64,000 bases of DNA, from assembly GCF_000428845.1 (NCBI RefSeq), contig NZ_AUAS01000006.1, positions 124,001-188,000 of the forward strand, written 5' to 3'. The notes under the pieces were generated by a model. It saw nothing but the letters and a program-made list of their open reading frames with translations. It had not been told where the DNA came from and made no database searches. Below are positions 18,216 to 27,386 of the stretch, one piece after another. The stretch is from Dyadobacter alkalitolerans DSM 23607. GTDB lineage: Bacteria; Bacteroidota; Bacteroidia; Cytophagales; Spirosomataceae. Position numbers and translations under genes: made by a program. Each line of letters starts with the position of its first letter. The stretch's first letter is position 1.

Positions 18216-19334
18216 TCAATTTGACATCATTCTTAGCTTATACAATTCATGGTATTTCCTTGCGGTTGAGCGGATATGGTAGTTCTGAGCAAATGTCTTA
18301 ATGCCGTTTTCTGCTATATCCGCCTTGTTTTCGGACAAGTGAAAAGCCATAATAGCATCCAGATAAGCTTTTTCAGTAACCTCGTTGCTAAGGAATCCAT
18401 TTACCCCATCGGTAATCATTTCAGGAATTCCGCCAACAGCAGTGCATATCGGGATACAACCAAGGGACAATGCTTCAATCAGTGAAATCGGCATACCTTC
18501 GTAATGACTTGACAGGCAGAAAGTGTCAGCAATGGAGAGATAATCTACAATGTTGTCCCTGGCTCCGATCAATTCTATGTAAGGATCATTTTGGACAAGC
18601 TCCCGCAGATTTCCTGCAACTTGCTCTTCTCTCACATCACCAATGATCAGCAATCGGCACTTCTTTTCAGTAACCTGCGTGTTAAATGCCTGAACAGATC
18701 TTATTAACATGGCCTGGTTCTTCGCTTCTACCACACGGCCGACATTCAGAAACAGATACTCGTCTCCCTTAGGCGCAAATCTCTCTTTGAGCGCAGGCAA
18801 TTCCGGAGTCGGATGCAATTCAGGGCGGCCATTTACAATTGTTACATCGTTGTCCAGGTTATAATATGTTTTGAATGTCGCTTTCCCGTCCTGTGAAATC
18901 GTAATGGGAACTACACGGTTATTTTGATAATAATGTTTACGAATGCTTTTTAACACCGGGTTAGGACATTCCCGAGCGGCCTGATTATGAACAGTTTGGA
19001 AATACTTTGTATTGGAAGGAAGTCTCAGAGATAAATTTAAATTGACATATTCGAATGAGCTGGTATGTGTGTTTACAATATCTGGTTTAATCTTATTGAT
19101 CCAGCCAGCGACTTTTAACAAGAGTTTCGGGTCAAATCCTGCCTTTTTCCCGAATGAGATGTAATTAACCTGCTTATCCAATTCTGAAACAAAGGACTCT
19201 GAATCTTGATTATCCCTCAATGAAACCAGGTATACATCGGTTTCTTCAATTTTGGCAAGCGCATTGCATAAATCAACAACAAACCTTTCTGCACCGCCTC
19301 TACTCAGCGATGGAATAATGTGTACTATCCTCAT
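18216..19334 (-). CDS. glycosyltransferase family 4 (GT-B fold)
   Basis: About 372 residues from the ATG at 19334; the TTG at 19346 is less likely. N-terminal IPSLSRGGAERFVVDLCNAL (nucleotide-sugar enzyme signature GGAERF), DIVNTHTSSFEYVNL, and C-terminal FLNVGRVVEAKNQAMLIRSV and LSSHYEGMPISLIEALSLGCIP with the EX7E region. It overlaps the end of the polymerase gene (stop at 19300) by about 35 bp, consistent with translational coupling. Predicted cytoplasmic step of repeat-unit assembly; donor unknown. Confidence 0.88.
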   Translation of the reverse strand: MRIVHIIPSLSRGGAERFVVDLCNALAKIEETDVYLVSLRDNQDSESFVSELDKQVNYISFGKKAGFDPKLLLKVAGWINKIKPDIVNTHTSSFEYVNLNLSLRLPSNTKYFQTVHNQAARECPNPVLKSIRKHYYQNNRVVPITISQDGKATFKTYYNLDNDVTIVNGRPELHPTPELPALKERFAPKGDEYLFLNVGRVVEAKNQAMLIRSVQAFNTQVTEKKCRLLIIGDVREEQVAGNLRELVQNDPYIELIGARDNIVDYLSIADTFCLSSHYEGMPISLIEALSLGCIPICTAVGGIPEMITDGVNGFLSNEVTEKAYLDAIMAFHLSENKADIAENGIKTFAQNYHIRSTARKYHELYKLRMMSN

Positions 19335-20592
19335 TGTTGGTTTCAATTTGTTCAGATTTGTGTGGTATTTGCATTCTAAATAATGTGAGTCCGCTATAAA
19401 CGAGCAGGAAGTAGTTCAGGGAATACAACGTGGGTCTTTGAAAGAAAACCATAGCCAGGATCGCCATTGAAATACAGCTGAATATCAGATACTTGCGCCA
19501 CGGATGGAAATATGCAAACAGGAAAACAAGGTATATTAGGATCAATATTCCTCGTTCAAGTACAAAAACCCGGTAAGACAGCGTAGATCCCCCATACGCT
19601 TTCAACATATAGTCCTTTCCCTTACCAGTGTAGAAATCTGCGTCACTCTCTTGCACAAAGCCCTGATACATAGATTCAAAACCTCTGATCCGGGTGTCCC
19701 TGTTATTAACGACACCGACGATCCAGTCACCCTCCCATTCAAACCGGTGATAGACTCTCAACGATAAAATGGGATCATCCTTCGTACTTCTAGCGATGAA
19801 GACAAATGCGACATACGAAATGCAAATGAAAACGGCGGAAAATGCCAATCGAAAAAGCAGTTCTTTTGTTTTGAGCAGCCTTGTGTTTGAAAAGTAAAGT
19901 ACGGGCAAAAAAACAATCAGGAAGAACAACGAGAAAGACAGAACGCCGGAAATAATCAATACCCAAAACTCAAATCGCGTTAACATACGCCGGTAATAGA
20001 AGAGGATAAGTGGAATGATGGTGCCTACAACACCCGGCTCATCAAATACTGAGCTAAAACGATTTTCCACCCCGGCACGCGACCAATAGAACAACAAGTA
20101 ATTATCGTAAATTCTTCCTTTGCCTACTTCACCACGCTGGATAGAAAACAAAGGTGGAATATCAAAAATGTTAATCAGCAGATAAATAGGAAGCCCAATC
20201 ACCATCAGCCACAAAAACAGCTTAATGTACCAACGGGCGACTTTGTATTTTTCCTCATCATTAAGCAATATGAAGGTAAGCACAGGGAATATTCCGGAGT
20301 ACAACAATTGAAACGAGATCAGGAGCGAATCTTCATTATAATAAGCCCACCATACCGGAAAAAAAAGTGCAAGCAATATGTAGTTCTTGTACGAGTTTTT
20401 GAATATCAAAAACAACAGCGCGTACATATTCAGGAATTTCAGTCCGTATACACCTACACGGATCGGAAGGATTGTACTATATACCGGGTACGAATCAAAG
20501 AATGCTATCAACATTACATTGATACATATCAAGCTGCGGACATCAATTTTGAGGTCCTTTTTGATAGCGATACTCGGTGTCAGGATTTTCAT
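19300..20592 (-). CDS. O-antigen/exopolysaccharide polymerase-like membrane protein (Wzy type)
   Basis: Polytopic membrane protein of 430 residues with about ten to eleven hydrophobic segments and one large soluble loop (about 270-340) between late helices, the usual Wzy layout. Segments such as ENRFSSVFDEPGVVGTIIPLILFYYRR and the loop containing RIRGFESMYQGF resemble polymerase regions in Bacteroidota polysaccharide loci. It would join repeat units on the periplasmic side of the inner membrane. Wzy proteins are poorly conserved, so the call rests on topology and context: it is next to flippase and transferase genes. The reading is AT-rich compared with neighbours. Confidence 0.72.
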   Translation of the reverse strand: MKILTPSIAIKKDLKIDVRSLICINVMLIAFFDSYPVYSTILPIRVGVYGLKFLNMYALLFLIFKNSYKNYILLALFFPVWWAYYNEDSLLISFQLLYSGIFPVLTFILLNDEEKYKVARWYIKLFLWLMVIGLPIYLLINIFDIPPLFSIQRGEVGKGRIYDNYLLFYWSRAGVENRFSSVFDEPGVVGTIIPLILFYYRRMLTRFEFWVLIISGVLSFSLFFLIVFLPVLYFSNTRLLKTKELLFRLAFSAVFICISYVAFVFIARSTKDDPILSLRVYHRFEWEGDWIVGVVNNRDTRIRGFESMYQGFVQESDADFYTGKGKDYMLKAYGGSTLSYRVFVLERGILILIYLVFLFAYFHPWRKYLIFSCISMAILAMVFFQRPTLYSLNYFLLVYSGLTLFRMQIPHKSEQIETNNEDSTHYSIAE

Positions 20593-20614
20593 AGGTTATA
20601 CATCAGCACGGAAT

Positions 20615-21658
20615 TTATGCTAAAAGTACGGCTTTCATTTCTTCCGGAGTTTTAACACAATCGAACCCCCAAATGTAATTAGTCAATTCATATTGGGCAT
20701 CAGTTATCCGTTCCTCAAAAGTGTTAAAGGCATCGTATAGCATTTGGTTATCCCTGTTTTTTGTGGTGGTCACGCCTGGTTCGTAATGATTTTTCAGAAG
20801 TGTGTCTCCACTTTTTGATTTTGATACCATGGACACGTCTTGCTTATACAGATAATTGGGTTTGCCCAGGAATAGACTGTAACCAACGTGTGTGCCGGTG
20901 CTGTTGGATATCACCATGTCGGCAAGCATAATGATCGATTTTAACCTGTTTAAGAAATAAAGATCGTCCCGGTGTCCTGCGGTGGTGAGTTTATAGCCCA
21001 TATTTTCATACGCAGCATGGTCACCGTTTTGGGCGTCTTTCCAATACATGCACACCAGCACGGTGTCAAATCCCGCTTTTCTACGTTCAATTTCGTTGCA
21101 AAATTCCTGTTGATCGTATTCAGACGAAACTGCCGCGATGGAATGGGTAGGAAAAACCAACAACACACGCCCCAGTTCCTTTTTTATATTGTTAAGAGCG
21201 CTTTCACTAAGAAGGCTTTCCGCATAATGAATATACGGTCCAATCGTAACGGAAGTTTTTTTAGCTTTCTCAGCGATATATTGCGCTCGGTAATTGCTGT
21301 ATGTAAGGGTCTTTTTTGCCAGTGTCACCGAATCCGTCCTCACGAGGTTTCCGATTACGATTCCATGCTCAATGTATATTTGATGCAGGGGAAGTTTTGC
21401 ATTGGCGATATTTACCTGACAATAAGTGAGCAGGCAATTTAGAATGCCATAATAATTACAATCATCAAAATAGAATACCGGATAATATGGCAAAGGGGCA
21501 CTCAATGTTTCCAGGTCGAAAATACTTGTGGAACGCCGGGATTCTACCATTGCCGGGAAATCCAAAGACTTAGACCGCTTCATCCGGCAATAAATCTTAC
21601 GAAATAATTTGCTCCCCTCAGCCAGCTTTACAACTTCTCTTTTTAAAGTACCAATCAT
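20615..21658 (-). CDS. unassigned GT-B-like protein of the pse locus; candidate pseudaminyltransferase
   Basis: 347 residues from the ATG at 21658; the longer frame opens with TTG at 21718 and would overlap the flippase gene. No membrane segments or signal peptide. Visible blocks: IYIEHGIVIGNLVRTDSVTL with later TYSNYRAQYI, LLVFPTHSIAAVSSEYDQQEF, VLVCMYWKDAQ, and SNSTGTHVGYSLFLGKPNYLY. The last resembles the C-terminal nucleotide-site region (ST-G, GKP) of glycerophosphotransferase, Kdo-transferase and polysialyltransferase GT-B enzymes. I do not recognise a named family. Its place directly after pseI and wzx makes it the best candidate in the locus for using CMP-pseudaminate. This is inference. 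Confidence 0.5.
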   Translation of the reverse strand: MIGTLKREVVKLAEGSKLFRKIYCRMKRSKSLDFPAMVESRRSTSIFDLETLSAPLPYYPVFYFDDCNYYGILNCLLTYCQVNIANAKLPLHQIYIEHGIVIGNLVRTDSVTLAKKTLTYSNYRAQYIAEKAKKTSVTIGPYIHYAESLLSESALNNIKKELGRVLLVFPTHSIAAVSSEYDQQEFCNEIERRKAGFDTVLVCMYWKDAQNGDHAAYENMGYKLTTAGHRDDLYFLNRLKSIIMLADMVISNSTGTHVGYSLFLGKPNYLYKQDVSMVSKSKSGDTLLKNHYEPGVTTTKNRDNQMLYDAFNTFEERITDAQYELTNYIWGFDCVKTPEEMKAVLLA

Positions 21659-21684
21659 AGTATGTTTTATTTGACTTGCTGTGC

Positions 21685-23016
21685 CTACCTCGCGAAAACC
21701 AAGCGAAAGTTGAGCCAAGGCATAGGATAAACCTTTGCGCTTAGTACCATTACGATTAAGCTATTGAGTACACTAATGGCAAAGTTTGAGTAAGCTGCGC
21801 CGATGGGTCCCAGGTTTTTAACGAAAAAGTAAGATAATGCAACCTGTAATGATGAACACAAAAATGTTACTATCGCAAGGGATGCCGACCTTTTTACAAA
21901 AAAGATAAAACTGGCATACATTAGATAAACGCCTTGAAATGCCTGTGAAAAAAGTGCCCAGCCTACATATATTTTCGCATCAGCATATTTGGCCGATAAA
22001 AAATGGTCTATTACATAATCGGATGCAAGGGAAGCAAGAAATGTCAAGCCAAGCAATGCCACAATATACATATAGGTAAATTTGACCAGCTTTTGCTTCT
22101 TGGATTCCAAGATGTGCTCGTCCTGGATAGACAAACTTTTATAGACAAACGGAGCATAGGCATTGTTAAAGGCAAGCGTCAGAAATGATATTAGCAGCCC
22201 AAACTGGAATCCCGCAGCGTAAATACCACTTGCAGATACACCTGCCAAATTCGACACGATAAGGCGGTCGGATCCCGCCCTTGCCCAGATACTTAATGCG
22301 TGAGGCACTAGCGGAAGGCAAAAGCCAAAAACTTCTTTTATATAATTTTTATTAAAAAACGCATTTAGATAGCCGCGCTTCCATAATAAAAAAATACTGA
22401 TGAACCCGTATATAATTGAACTCGTACCAATACCAATGAGTCGCCCGCGCCACCCCATGTCAAAAACAGTAATAAGAACCAGTGATAAACCAACATCACA
22501 AACTGTCTGGGAGATCTGGTAGCTTCCAAAAAGCAGCGGGCGTTCCTCTAATCTCCATATTATGAGGTTTATAGAGCTCAATACCTGAGAAAGTCCTATC
22601 GCCAGTCCACTCACAACGAAGATGGTGCCTACGGAAAGGAAATCTTCTATTTGCTTATTAAATAAAAATATAACTAACCCGCAGGTGCTGAGTGTTATCG
22701 CTATGACAAAAAATATGTTAAAAATATATTTCCCAATTTCTGACTTATCAAGTTTATAGAAATTGACCGAAATGATACTCTGAACGCTAATGCCGATGAA
22801 TATGACCAGAAAATTGACATAAACATTATAATTGGCAACTATTCCGTAATCGGCAGGAAGTAAATAATAGGTCAGTAATGGAAGAATTAAAAATGGAACT
22901 GCTTTATTGATAGCATCGGTAATTACATAAAGCAGGCTATTCCTGAAAAGCGGATGATCCTTTAATGCACCAATCCTTTTCTTAAAGCCAATAGTGCTCG
23001 TCCGGTGATTCAGCAT
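21685..23016 (-). CDS. polysaccharide repeat-unit flippase (Wzx, MOP/PST family)
   Basis: 443-residue integral membrane protein with about twelve to fourteen hydrophobic segments, typical of Wzx flippases, which move the undecaprenyl-linked repeat unit across the inner membrane. The N-terminus PLFRNSLLYVITDAINKAVPFLILPLLTYYLLPADYG is characteristic of the oligosaccharide flippase family (LPxDYG). A second half-signature, SIWARAGSDRLIVSNLAGVSASGIYAAG, matches the mid-protein region. It follows pseI by about 45 bp and precedes the unassigned gene by 26 bp. AT-rich, as is common for wzx. Confidence 0.87.
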   Translation of the reverse strand: MLNHRTSTIGFKKRIGALKDHPLFRNSLLYVITDAINKAVPFLILPLLTYYLLPADYGIVANYNVYVNFLVIFIGISVQSIISVNFYKLDKSEIGKYIFNIFFVIAITLSTCGLVIFLFNKQIEDFLSVGTIFVVSGLAIGLSQVLSSINLIIWRLEERPLLFGSYQISQTVCDVGLSLVLITVFDMGWRGRLIGIGTSSIIYGFISIFLLWKRGYLNAFFNKNYIKEVFGFCLPLVPHALSIWARAGSDRLIVSNLAGVSASGIYAAGFQFGLLISFLTLAFNNAYAPFVYKSLSIQDEHILESKKQKLVKFTYMYIVALLGLTFLASLASDYVIDHFLSAKYADAKIYVGWALFSQAFQGVYLMYASFIFFVKRSASLAIVTFLCSSLQVALSYFFVKNLGPIGAAYSNFAISVLNSLIVMVLSAKVYPMPWLNFRLVFAR

Positions 23017-23061
23017 GACCGTTATTTAGGCAATTATATTTTTACTTAAAATTTCAGAACA

Positions 23062-24099
23062 TTAATCTATATGTTCCATTTCGAGCCTGCTGCCACGCTT
23101 CAATTCTTTGTTGACAGTCTTCCCCAAGATTTCGTGGTAATGTTTGGGATGTAAACCAAATCCGGGACGAATGGAACGTACATTTTTTTCTGAAATTTGT
23201 TCACCGGCGGCGATGTCTTCCACTACATATAGAGACCGTGAAAAATCCTTTCCTTTTGCCTGCTTCTCAGTCAATTGATAATCTACTTTGCCAATGGCCT
23301 GTTCGGCTTCACGGACAGATTTTACCATTTCCGAAAATTCAGATTCATTCATCGAAAAGGAAGCATCGGGGCCACCGACGGATCTATCCAGAATGAAATG
23401 CTTTTCAATGATTTTGGCACCCAGAACTGTTGCAACAACAGGAACTGTGCTGCCGATGGTGTGGTCAGAAAGTCCGCTAATGACATTGAAACGTTCGCGG
23501 AAGTCCTTGACCATTGTCATATTTGCTTCCGCAATTGGCGCGGGATAACTGGATGTGCATTTCAATAAGGCGATCTGATCATTACCTTGTCTTTTGCAAG
23601 CATCCAGTGCAAGCTCGATATCCTCCTCCGTAGCAATCCCTGTAGAAATAATCACAGGCTTGCCCTTGGAAGCAACCAACTCAATAAGTGGAATATCTGT
23701 GATTTCGAATGAAGCGATTTTGTAAGCCGGAACATTGAGATTTTCCAGAAATTCGACAGCCGTTGGATCGAAAGGGGAGGAAAAACAAATCAGACCTTCT
23801 TCTTCCGCAACCCGGAATAATTCTGCGTGCCATTCCCAGGGCGTGTAAGCTTCCTGGTATAAATCATAAAGATACTGTCCGTCCCAGATCGTTCCGCCAA
23901 TCCGGAAGTCGTCCATGCGCGAATCGATCGTAATGGTATCCGCCGTGTAAGTTTGAAGCTTGATGCAATCCGCTCCCGCGCGTTTCGCAGCCCGGATCGT
24001 TGCTATGGCTGTTTCCAAGCTGCCGTTATGGTTTGCCGAAAGTTCAGCAATAATAAATACGGGGCTGTCCTGATTTATTTCAAATGTTCCTATTTTCAT
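23062..24099 (-). CDS. pseI: pseudaminic acid synthase
   Basis: Condenses 2,4-diacetamido-2,4,6-trideoxy-L-altrose with phosphoenolpyruvate to give pseudaminic acid. NeuB-type barrel with IIAELSANHNGSLE (18-31), IKLQTYTADT, FSSPFDPTAVEFLE, YKIASFEITD, PVIISTGIAT and KHFILDRSVGGPDASFSM; a C-terminal SAF domain (about 290-346) contains VRSIRPGFGLHPKHY, which contacts substrate in the partner subunit. GGPDASFS rather than the sialate-type sequence favours PseI over NeuB. ATG at 24099 preferred to GTG at 24102; it overlaps the end of the pseG-pseH gene by about 20 bp. Confidence 0.92.
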   Translation of the reverse strand: MKIGTFEINQDSPVFIIAELSANHNGSLETAIATIRAAKRAGADCIKLQTYTADTITIDSRMDDFRIGGTIWDGQYLYDLYQEAYTPWEWHAELFRVAEEEGLICFSSPFDPTAVEFLENLNVPAYKIASFEITDIPLIELVASKGKPVIISTGIATEEDIELALDACKRQGNDQIALLKCTSSYPAPIAEANMTMVKDFRERFNVISGLSDHTIGSTVPVVATVLGAKIIEKHFILDRSVGGPDASFSMNESEFSEMVKSVREAEQAIGKVDYQLTEKQAKGKDFSRSLYVVEDIAAGEQISEKNVRSIRPGFGLHPKHYHEILGKTVNKELKRGSRLEMEHID

Positions 24100-25528
24100 C
24101 ACCGATATACATAGTGTATTTATAATTTTCGCCGTCTGTTTGTTTTACAAATCCGAAGCGTTCAAATGTTTTGCAAGATGAGATGTTTTCTCTCATAACT
24201 ATCCCCGAGATCAAGTTCACCGAATGCGGGGCATTAATGAAAGACAAAATTCCTTGCTTAAGTAACGTTGCGCCAAGCCCTTTTCCATGATATGCCGGAT
24301 CCAACAAGTAACTGATGACAGCTTCTTGCCCATCTATATCAAACCTGATGGATCCAACAGGTGCTCCTGATAATGACGCAATGTAAAATTCACACTTCTG
24401 ATCATCCAGTTTGCGCGTCAGCCAGGCGATATGTTCTTCAAATTTAATTTTACCCTTACTCAGGGAATATCTTCGGACGCTTTCATCAATTGCCCATTTG
24501 TAAGTCAATTCAGCATCATTGCTGGTCAGTTCCCTGAGCGAAAAGTTTTTCTCGTCCAATAATTGCCTGAAAAGGTTTTGAATCCGGTTTCCCGACAACC
24601 CATCAACTAGCTGCGGGTTCATGTCAGGAGGCTGTCTAAAATATGTTTCAACCGCCTTAGTCAGATTCTCTTTGGAAAAATCCGCTGCGCTGATGAAAGC
24701 ATTTGCGTCCTTATAGTTTTCAAAAACAAAGCGTTGATTTGAAACATACATTCCGGATATGATACTGGCTCCCGAGGTAAGCGCCTCCGTTAGAATCCCA
24801 CTCGAGGGAACAATGCAGAGGTCAACTTCTGACATGAGTTGTGCCATGTCCTCTGCACTGATATTCGAATAATGCAGCACACTTTCCTGCTCGCTCAGAA
24901 TCTCATCGATTGTATTGTGATGAGCGTAAGCCGCACCGGTAACTACAATTATTTCTTTGAAGCGCCTTGTGTCAAGCACTACTTCAGTTGCAAGTTTTGT
25001 TAAATTTCTGCTGTCCGATCCTCCGAAGCATATCAAAACAGAATCGCTCTTACCAGGCTGCCTGCCTTTTTTTGCCAGATTCAAAAACGCCGGTCTGATC
25101 AGGGCATATTTAGGGCCCAGTGCATATTGCGTATAAGGCTGTGCCGGATATTCATTCGGAGAAACGCAGGGCGTATGATTTAGCACAAGGTCCGCATAAG
25201 TCGTTTTCTCATGCAGATCATCAATGCAGATCAAGCCGCAGCCGATCAGTTTAATAGATTTCTGATAGTCACTTTCCAATTCATAACTATCCAGCACAAC
25301 CAGGTTGTTTGGTGACAAAATGGATATCAGATTGTCATCATTTTCCAACCGAAGCAGCTGAAAACCGTCTGTTTCTATTTCTTCAATAATGCTTTCGGGA
25401 ACTTGCTTGCAGGCGAAAATAACGTCGAAGTCGTCGCCGAGCATCTTTGCCAAAGCTATACATCTAACGAGATGACCTAGGCCAATGCTGGGGCTTCCAT
25501 CCGTTCTGATGTATAGTTTACTTTTCAT
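24080..25528 (-). CDS. pseG: fused UDP-sugar hydrolase PseG and N-acetyltransferase PseH
   Basis: Two pathway enzymes in one chain of 482 residues. The N-terminal part (1 to about 330) is PseG, which removes UDP from UDP-2,4-diacetamido-2,4,6-trideoxy-beta-L-altropyranose: IRTDGSPSIGLGHLVRCIALA at the start, CIDDLH, CFGGSDSRNLTKLA and VDLCIVPSSGILTEALTSG. The C-terminal part (about 335-482) is a GNAT domain (LRELTSNDAELTYKWA, YLLDPAYHGKGLGATLLKQGI, FERFGFVK), the expected PseH activity that acetylates N4. Separate genes are usual in Campylobacter and Helicobacter. Order BCF(GH)I and overlaps with pseF and pseI show one operon. Confidence 0.9.
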   Translation of the reverse strand: MKSKLYIRTDGSPSIGLGHLVRCIALAKMLGDDFDVIFACKQVPESIIEEIETDGFQLLRLENDDNLISILSPNNLVVLDSYELESDYQKSIKLIGCGLICIDDLHEKTTYADLVLNHTPCVSPNEYPAQPYTQYALGPKYALIRPAFLNLAKKGRQPGKSDSVLICFGGSDSRNLTKLATEVVLDTRRFKEIIVVTGAAYAHHNTIDEILSEQESVLHYSNISAEDMAQLMSEVDLCIVPSSGILTEALTSGASIISGMYVSNQRFVFENYKDANAFISAADFSKENLTKAVETYFRQPPDMNPQLVDGLSGNRIQNLFRQLLDEKNFSLRELTSNDAELTYKWAIDESVRRYSLSKGKIKFEEHIAWLTRKLDDQKCEFYIASLSGAPVGSIRFDIDGQEAVISYLLDPAYHGKGLGATLLKQGILSFINAPHSVNLISGIVMRENISSCKTFERFGFVKQTDGENYKYTMYIGDENRNI

Positions 25529-26219
25529 ATAGCAATCGAAATTTCATCTCTGCCATCAACCAATCCGAATGTGTATCAATGTCTTGCACTTCTTCTTCGG
25601 AAAGAATTACAGGAGCGCTGTTTGAAGTAAAAAGCGAGTCGGTAATGTGCAATGGATTGTACCAATACCATTGACCGGCATCATGATAAACCGTTTTTAA
25701 ATCCTGAGACCGGACATTTTTATTTTCCGGCCACACCATTTCTATCTTCCCATCATTCAATTGCAATCCACGCCAAACGGGATATGAGAATGGTACAACC
25801 GGGAATACAGAATCGTAACTAAATGTATTGAGTAATGTTAGCCCTTCTGCCAGATGTTCTTTTCTGATCAGCGGTGCAGTAGGGTATATACAGCAAATGC
25901 TATCGAATGCCTTGGATAACCGAGATAAATATTCTCGCTCAACTTCTTTGATCACGTCAACAGTGGAGGCGAAATCGTCCGAGTTCTTTTCAGTCCTTAA
26001 AAATGGAACCGCAGCGCCGAATTGTTTTGCAATCGCGGCAATCTCCTGGTCATCCGTAGACACCATCACCTCATCGAACAGGCCGGAAGCCAGCGCAGTC
26101 TCGATGGCATAAGCGATAATTGGTTTACCGAGAAAATCCTTGATATTTTTCTTCGGAATGCGCTTACTGCCGCCCCTTGCCGGAATGATTGCCAGGGATT
26201 TACTCATTGTAAAATTCAT
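25518..26219 (-). CDS. pseF: pseudaminic acid cytidylyltransferase
   Basis: Activates pseudaminic acid as CMP-Pse. 233 residues, close to the family norm, with the nucleotidyltransferase motif AIIPARGGSKRIPKKNI (10-26), DEVMVSTDDQEIA, ICCIYPTAPLI (the CMP-sialate synthetase type YPTAP) and DIDTHSDWLMAEM at the end. Two ATG starts are possible, 26219 and 26207; both overlap or abut pseC. Its 3' end overlaps the pseG-pseH start by 11 bp. Confidence 0.92.
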   Translation of the reverse strand: MNFTMSKSLAIIPARGGSKRIPKKNIKDFLGKPIIAYAIETALASGLFDEVMVSTDDQEIAAIAKQFGAAVPFLRTEKNSDDFASTVDVIKEVEREYLSRLSKAFDSICCIYPTAPLIRKEHLAEGLTLLNTFSYDSVFPVVPFSYPVWRGLQLNDGKIEMVWPENKNVRSQDLKTVYHDAGQWYWYNPLHITDSLFTSNSAPVILSEEEVQDIDTHSDWLMAEMKFRLLYEK

Positions 26220-27375
26220 TAACAGACTGTATCACAAATAATTGCTCTTCATCCGTCAGCGTAGGATACATTGGCAAGCTGATACATTTCCGATAATAGC
26301 TTTCAGCTTTTGGCATGTCACCAACTTTCCAGCCTAAGCCCTGATAATAAGGCATCAAATGGCATGGGATGTAATGGATCTGTGCGAAAATTTTCTGCTC
26401 CCGCAAATGGTTGTAAAGACCTAGACGATCGTCTGCTTCTATAATGTAAAGGTGATAAGCATGACCGGCATCCACGCCACTTTGTCCTGAAATGAAGGAT
26501 TTTCCTGAAAATGCATCGTTGTATTTTTGAGCAATCAGCCTGCGTCTCGCAATTCCTTCGCCTGCCCTTTTCAATTGGCTTGTTCCAAGGGCAGCCTGGA
26601 AATCGGTCAGGCGGTAATTGTAACCCAACGTCTGCATTTCCATATACCAGCCTGGGTAACTTTCATCTCCACCAGCTAGTTCTATGCTGTTCACATACAA
26701 GTCATTGGATTTTACGATGCCGTGGGTACGGAGTGCAAGAAGCTTTTGGTACAGCTCTATACTATTTGTTGTGACCATTCCGCCTTCCCCGCAAGCGATA
26801 TGCTTAACAGGGTGGAAGCTGAATATAGCAAGATCTGCAAATTTGCTGTTTCCACAAAGCTGCTCGTTGCCCTCAGAGTCTGTAAAAAAGCCTCCCGGCG
26901 CGTGGCATGCATCTTCAATAATCCACAAACCGTATTCATCGGCAAGATTTTTTATTTCCTCCAGATTAACGGCTCTGCCAGCGAAGTCGACAGGAACTAT
27001 GCCCTTGTAAGTCCCTTTTGGCGATGCTTCCAAAAGGCTTCTTACAGCACTGACATCAATTAAATAACTGAAAGGATCAATGTCTGCGAACACAATTTCA
27101 CCTCCGCAATAGCGGATACAGTTTGCAGAAGCTGCGAATGTAATCGGCGTTGTTATCACCTTGTCCCCCGGACTTACATTCAGTGCGAGAGCGCATAAAT
27201 GCAGTGCAGCAGTTCCATTTGCAACCGCAACAGCATATTTTGCTCCTACATACTTTGCAAATGCTGTCTCAAACTCCTGGATATTCGGACCCTGGGTCAG
27301 GTAATCGGATTTCAAAACATCCGTAACAGCCCTTAGATCTTCCTCAGTGATGTTTTGCCTTCCGTATGGTATCAT
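26200..27375 (-). CDS. pseC: UDP-4-keto-6-deoxy-N-acetylaltrosamine aminotransferase
   Basis: PLP enzyme of the DegT/DnrJ/EryC1/StrS family, 391 residues, adding the C4 amino group using glutamate. N-terminal IPYGRQNITEEDLRAV is typical of PseC. VANGTAALHLCALAL (51-65) binds phosphate, WIIEDACHAPGG has Asp155, and Lys191 in SFHPVKHIACGEGGM forms the Schiff base. FAQIHYIPCHLMPYY near residue 340 is also a PseC feature. It starts 11 bp after pseB. Confidence 0.93.
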   Translation of the reverse strand: MIPYGRQNITEEDLRAVTDVLKSDYLTQGPNIQEFETAFAKYVGAKYAVAVANGTAALHLCALALNVSPGDKVITTPITFAASANCIRYCGGEIVFADIDPFSYLIDVSAVRSLLEASPKGTYKGIVPVDFAGRAVNLEEIKNLADEYGLWIIEDACHAPGGFFTDSEGNEQLCGNSKFADLAIFSFHPVKHIACGEGGMVTTNSIELYQKLLALRTHGIVKSNDLYVNSIELAGGDESYPGWYMEMQTLGYNYRLTDFQAALGTSQLKRAGEGIARRRLIAQKYNDAFSGKSFISGQSGVDAGHAYHLYIIEADDRLGLYNHLREQKIFAQIHYIPCHLMPYYQGLGWKVGDMPKAESYYRKCISLPMYPTLTDEEQLFVIQSVNEFYNE

Positions 27376-27386
27376 ACCCGAAAAAA

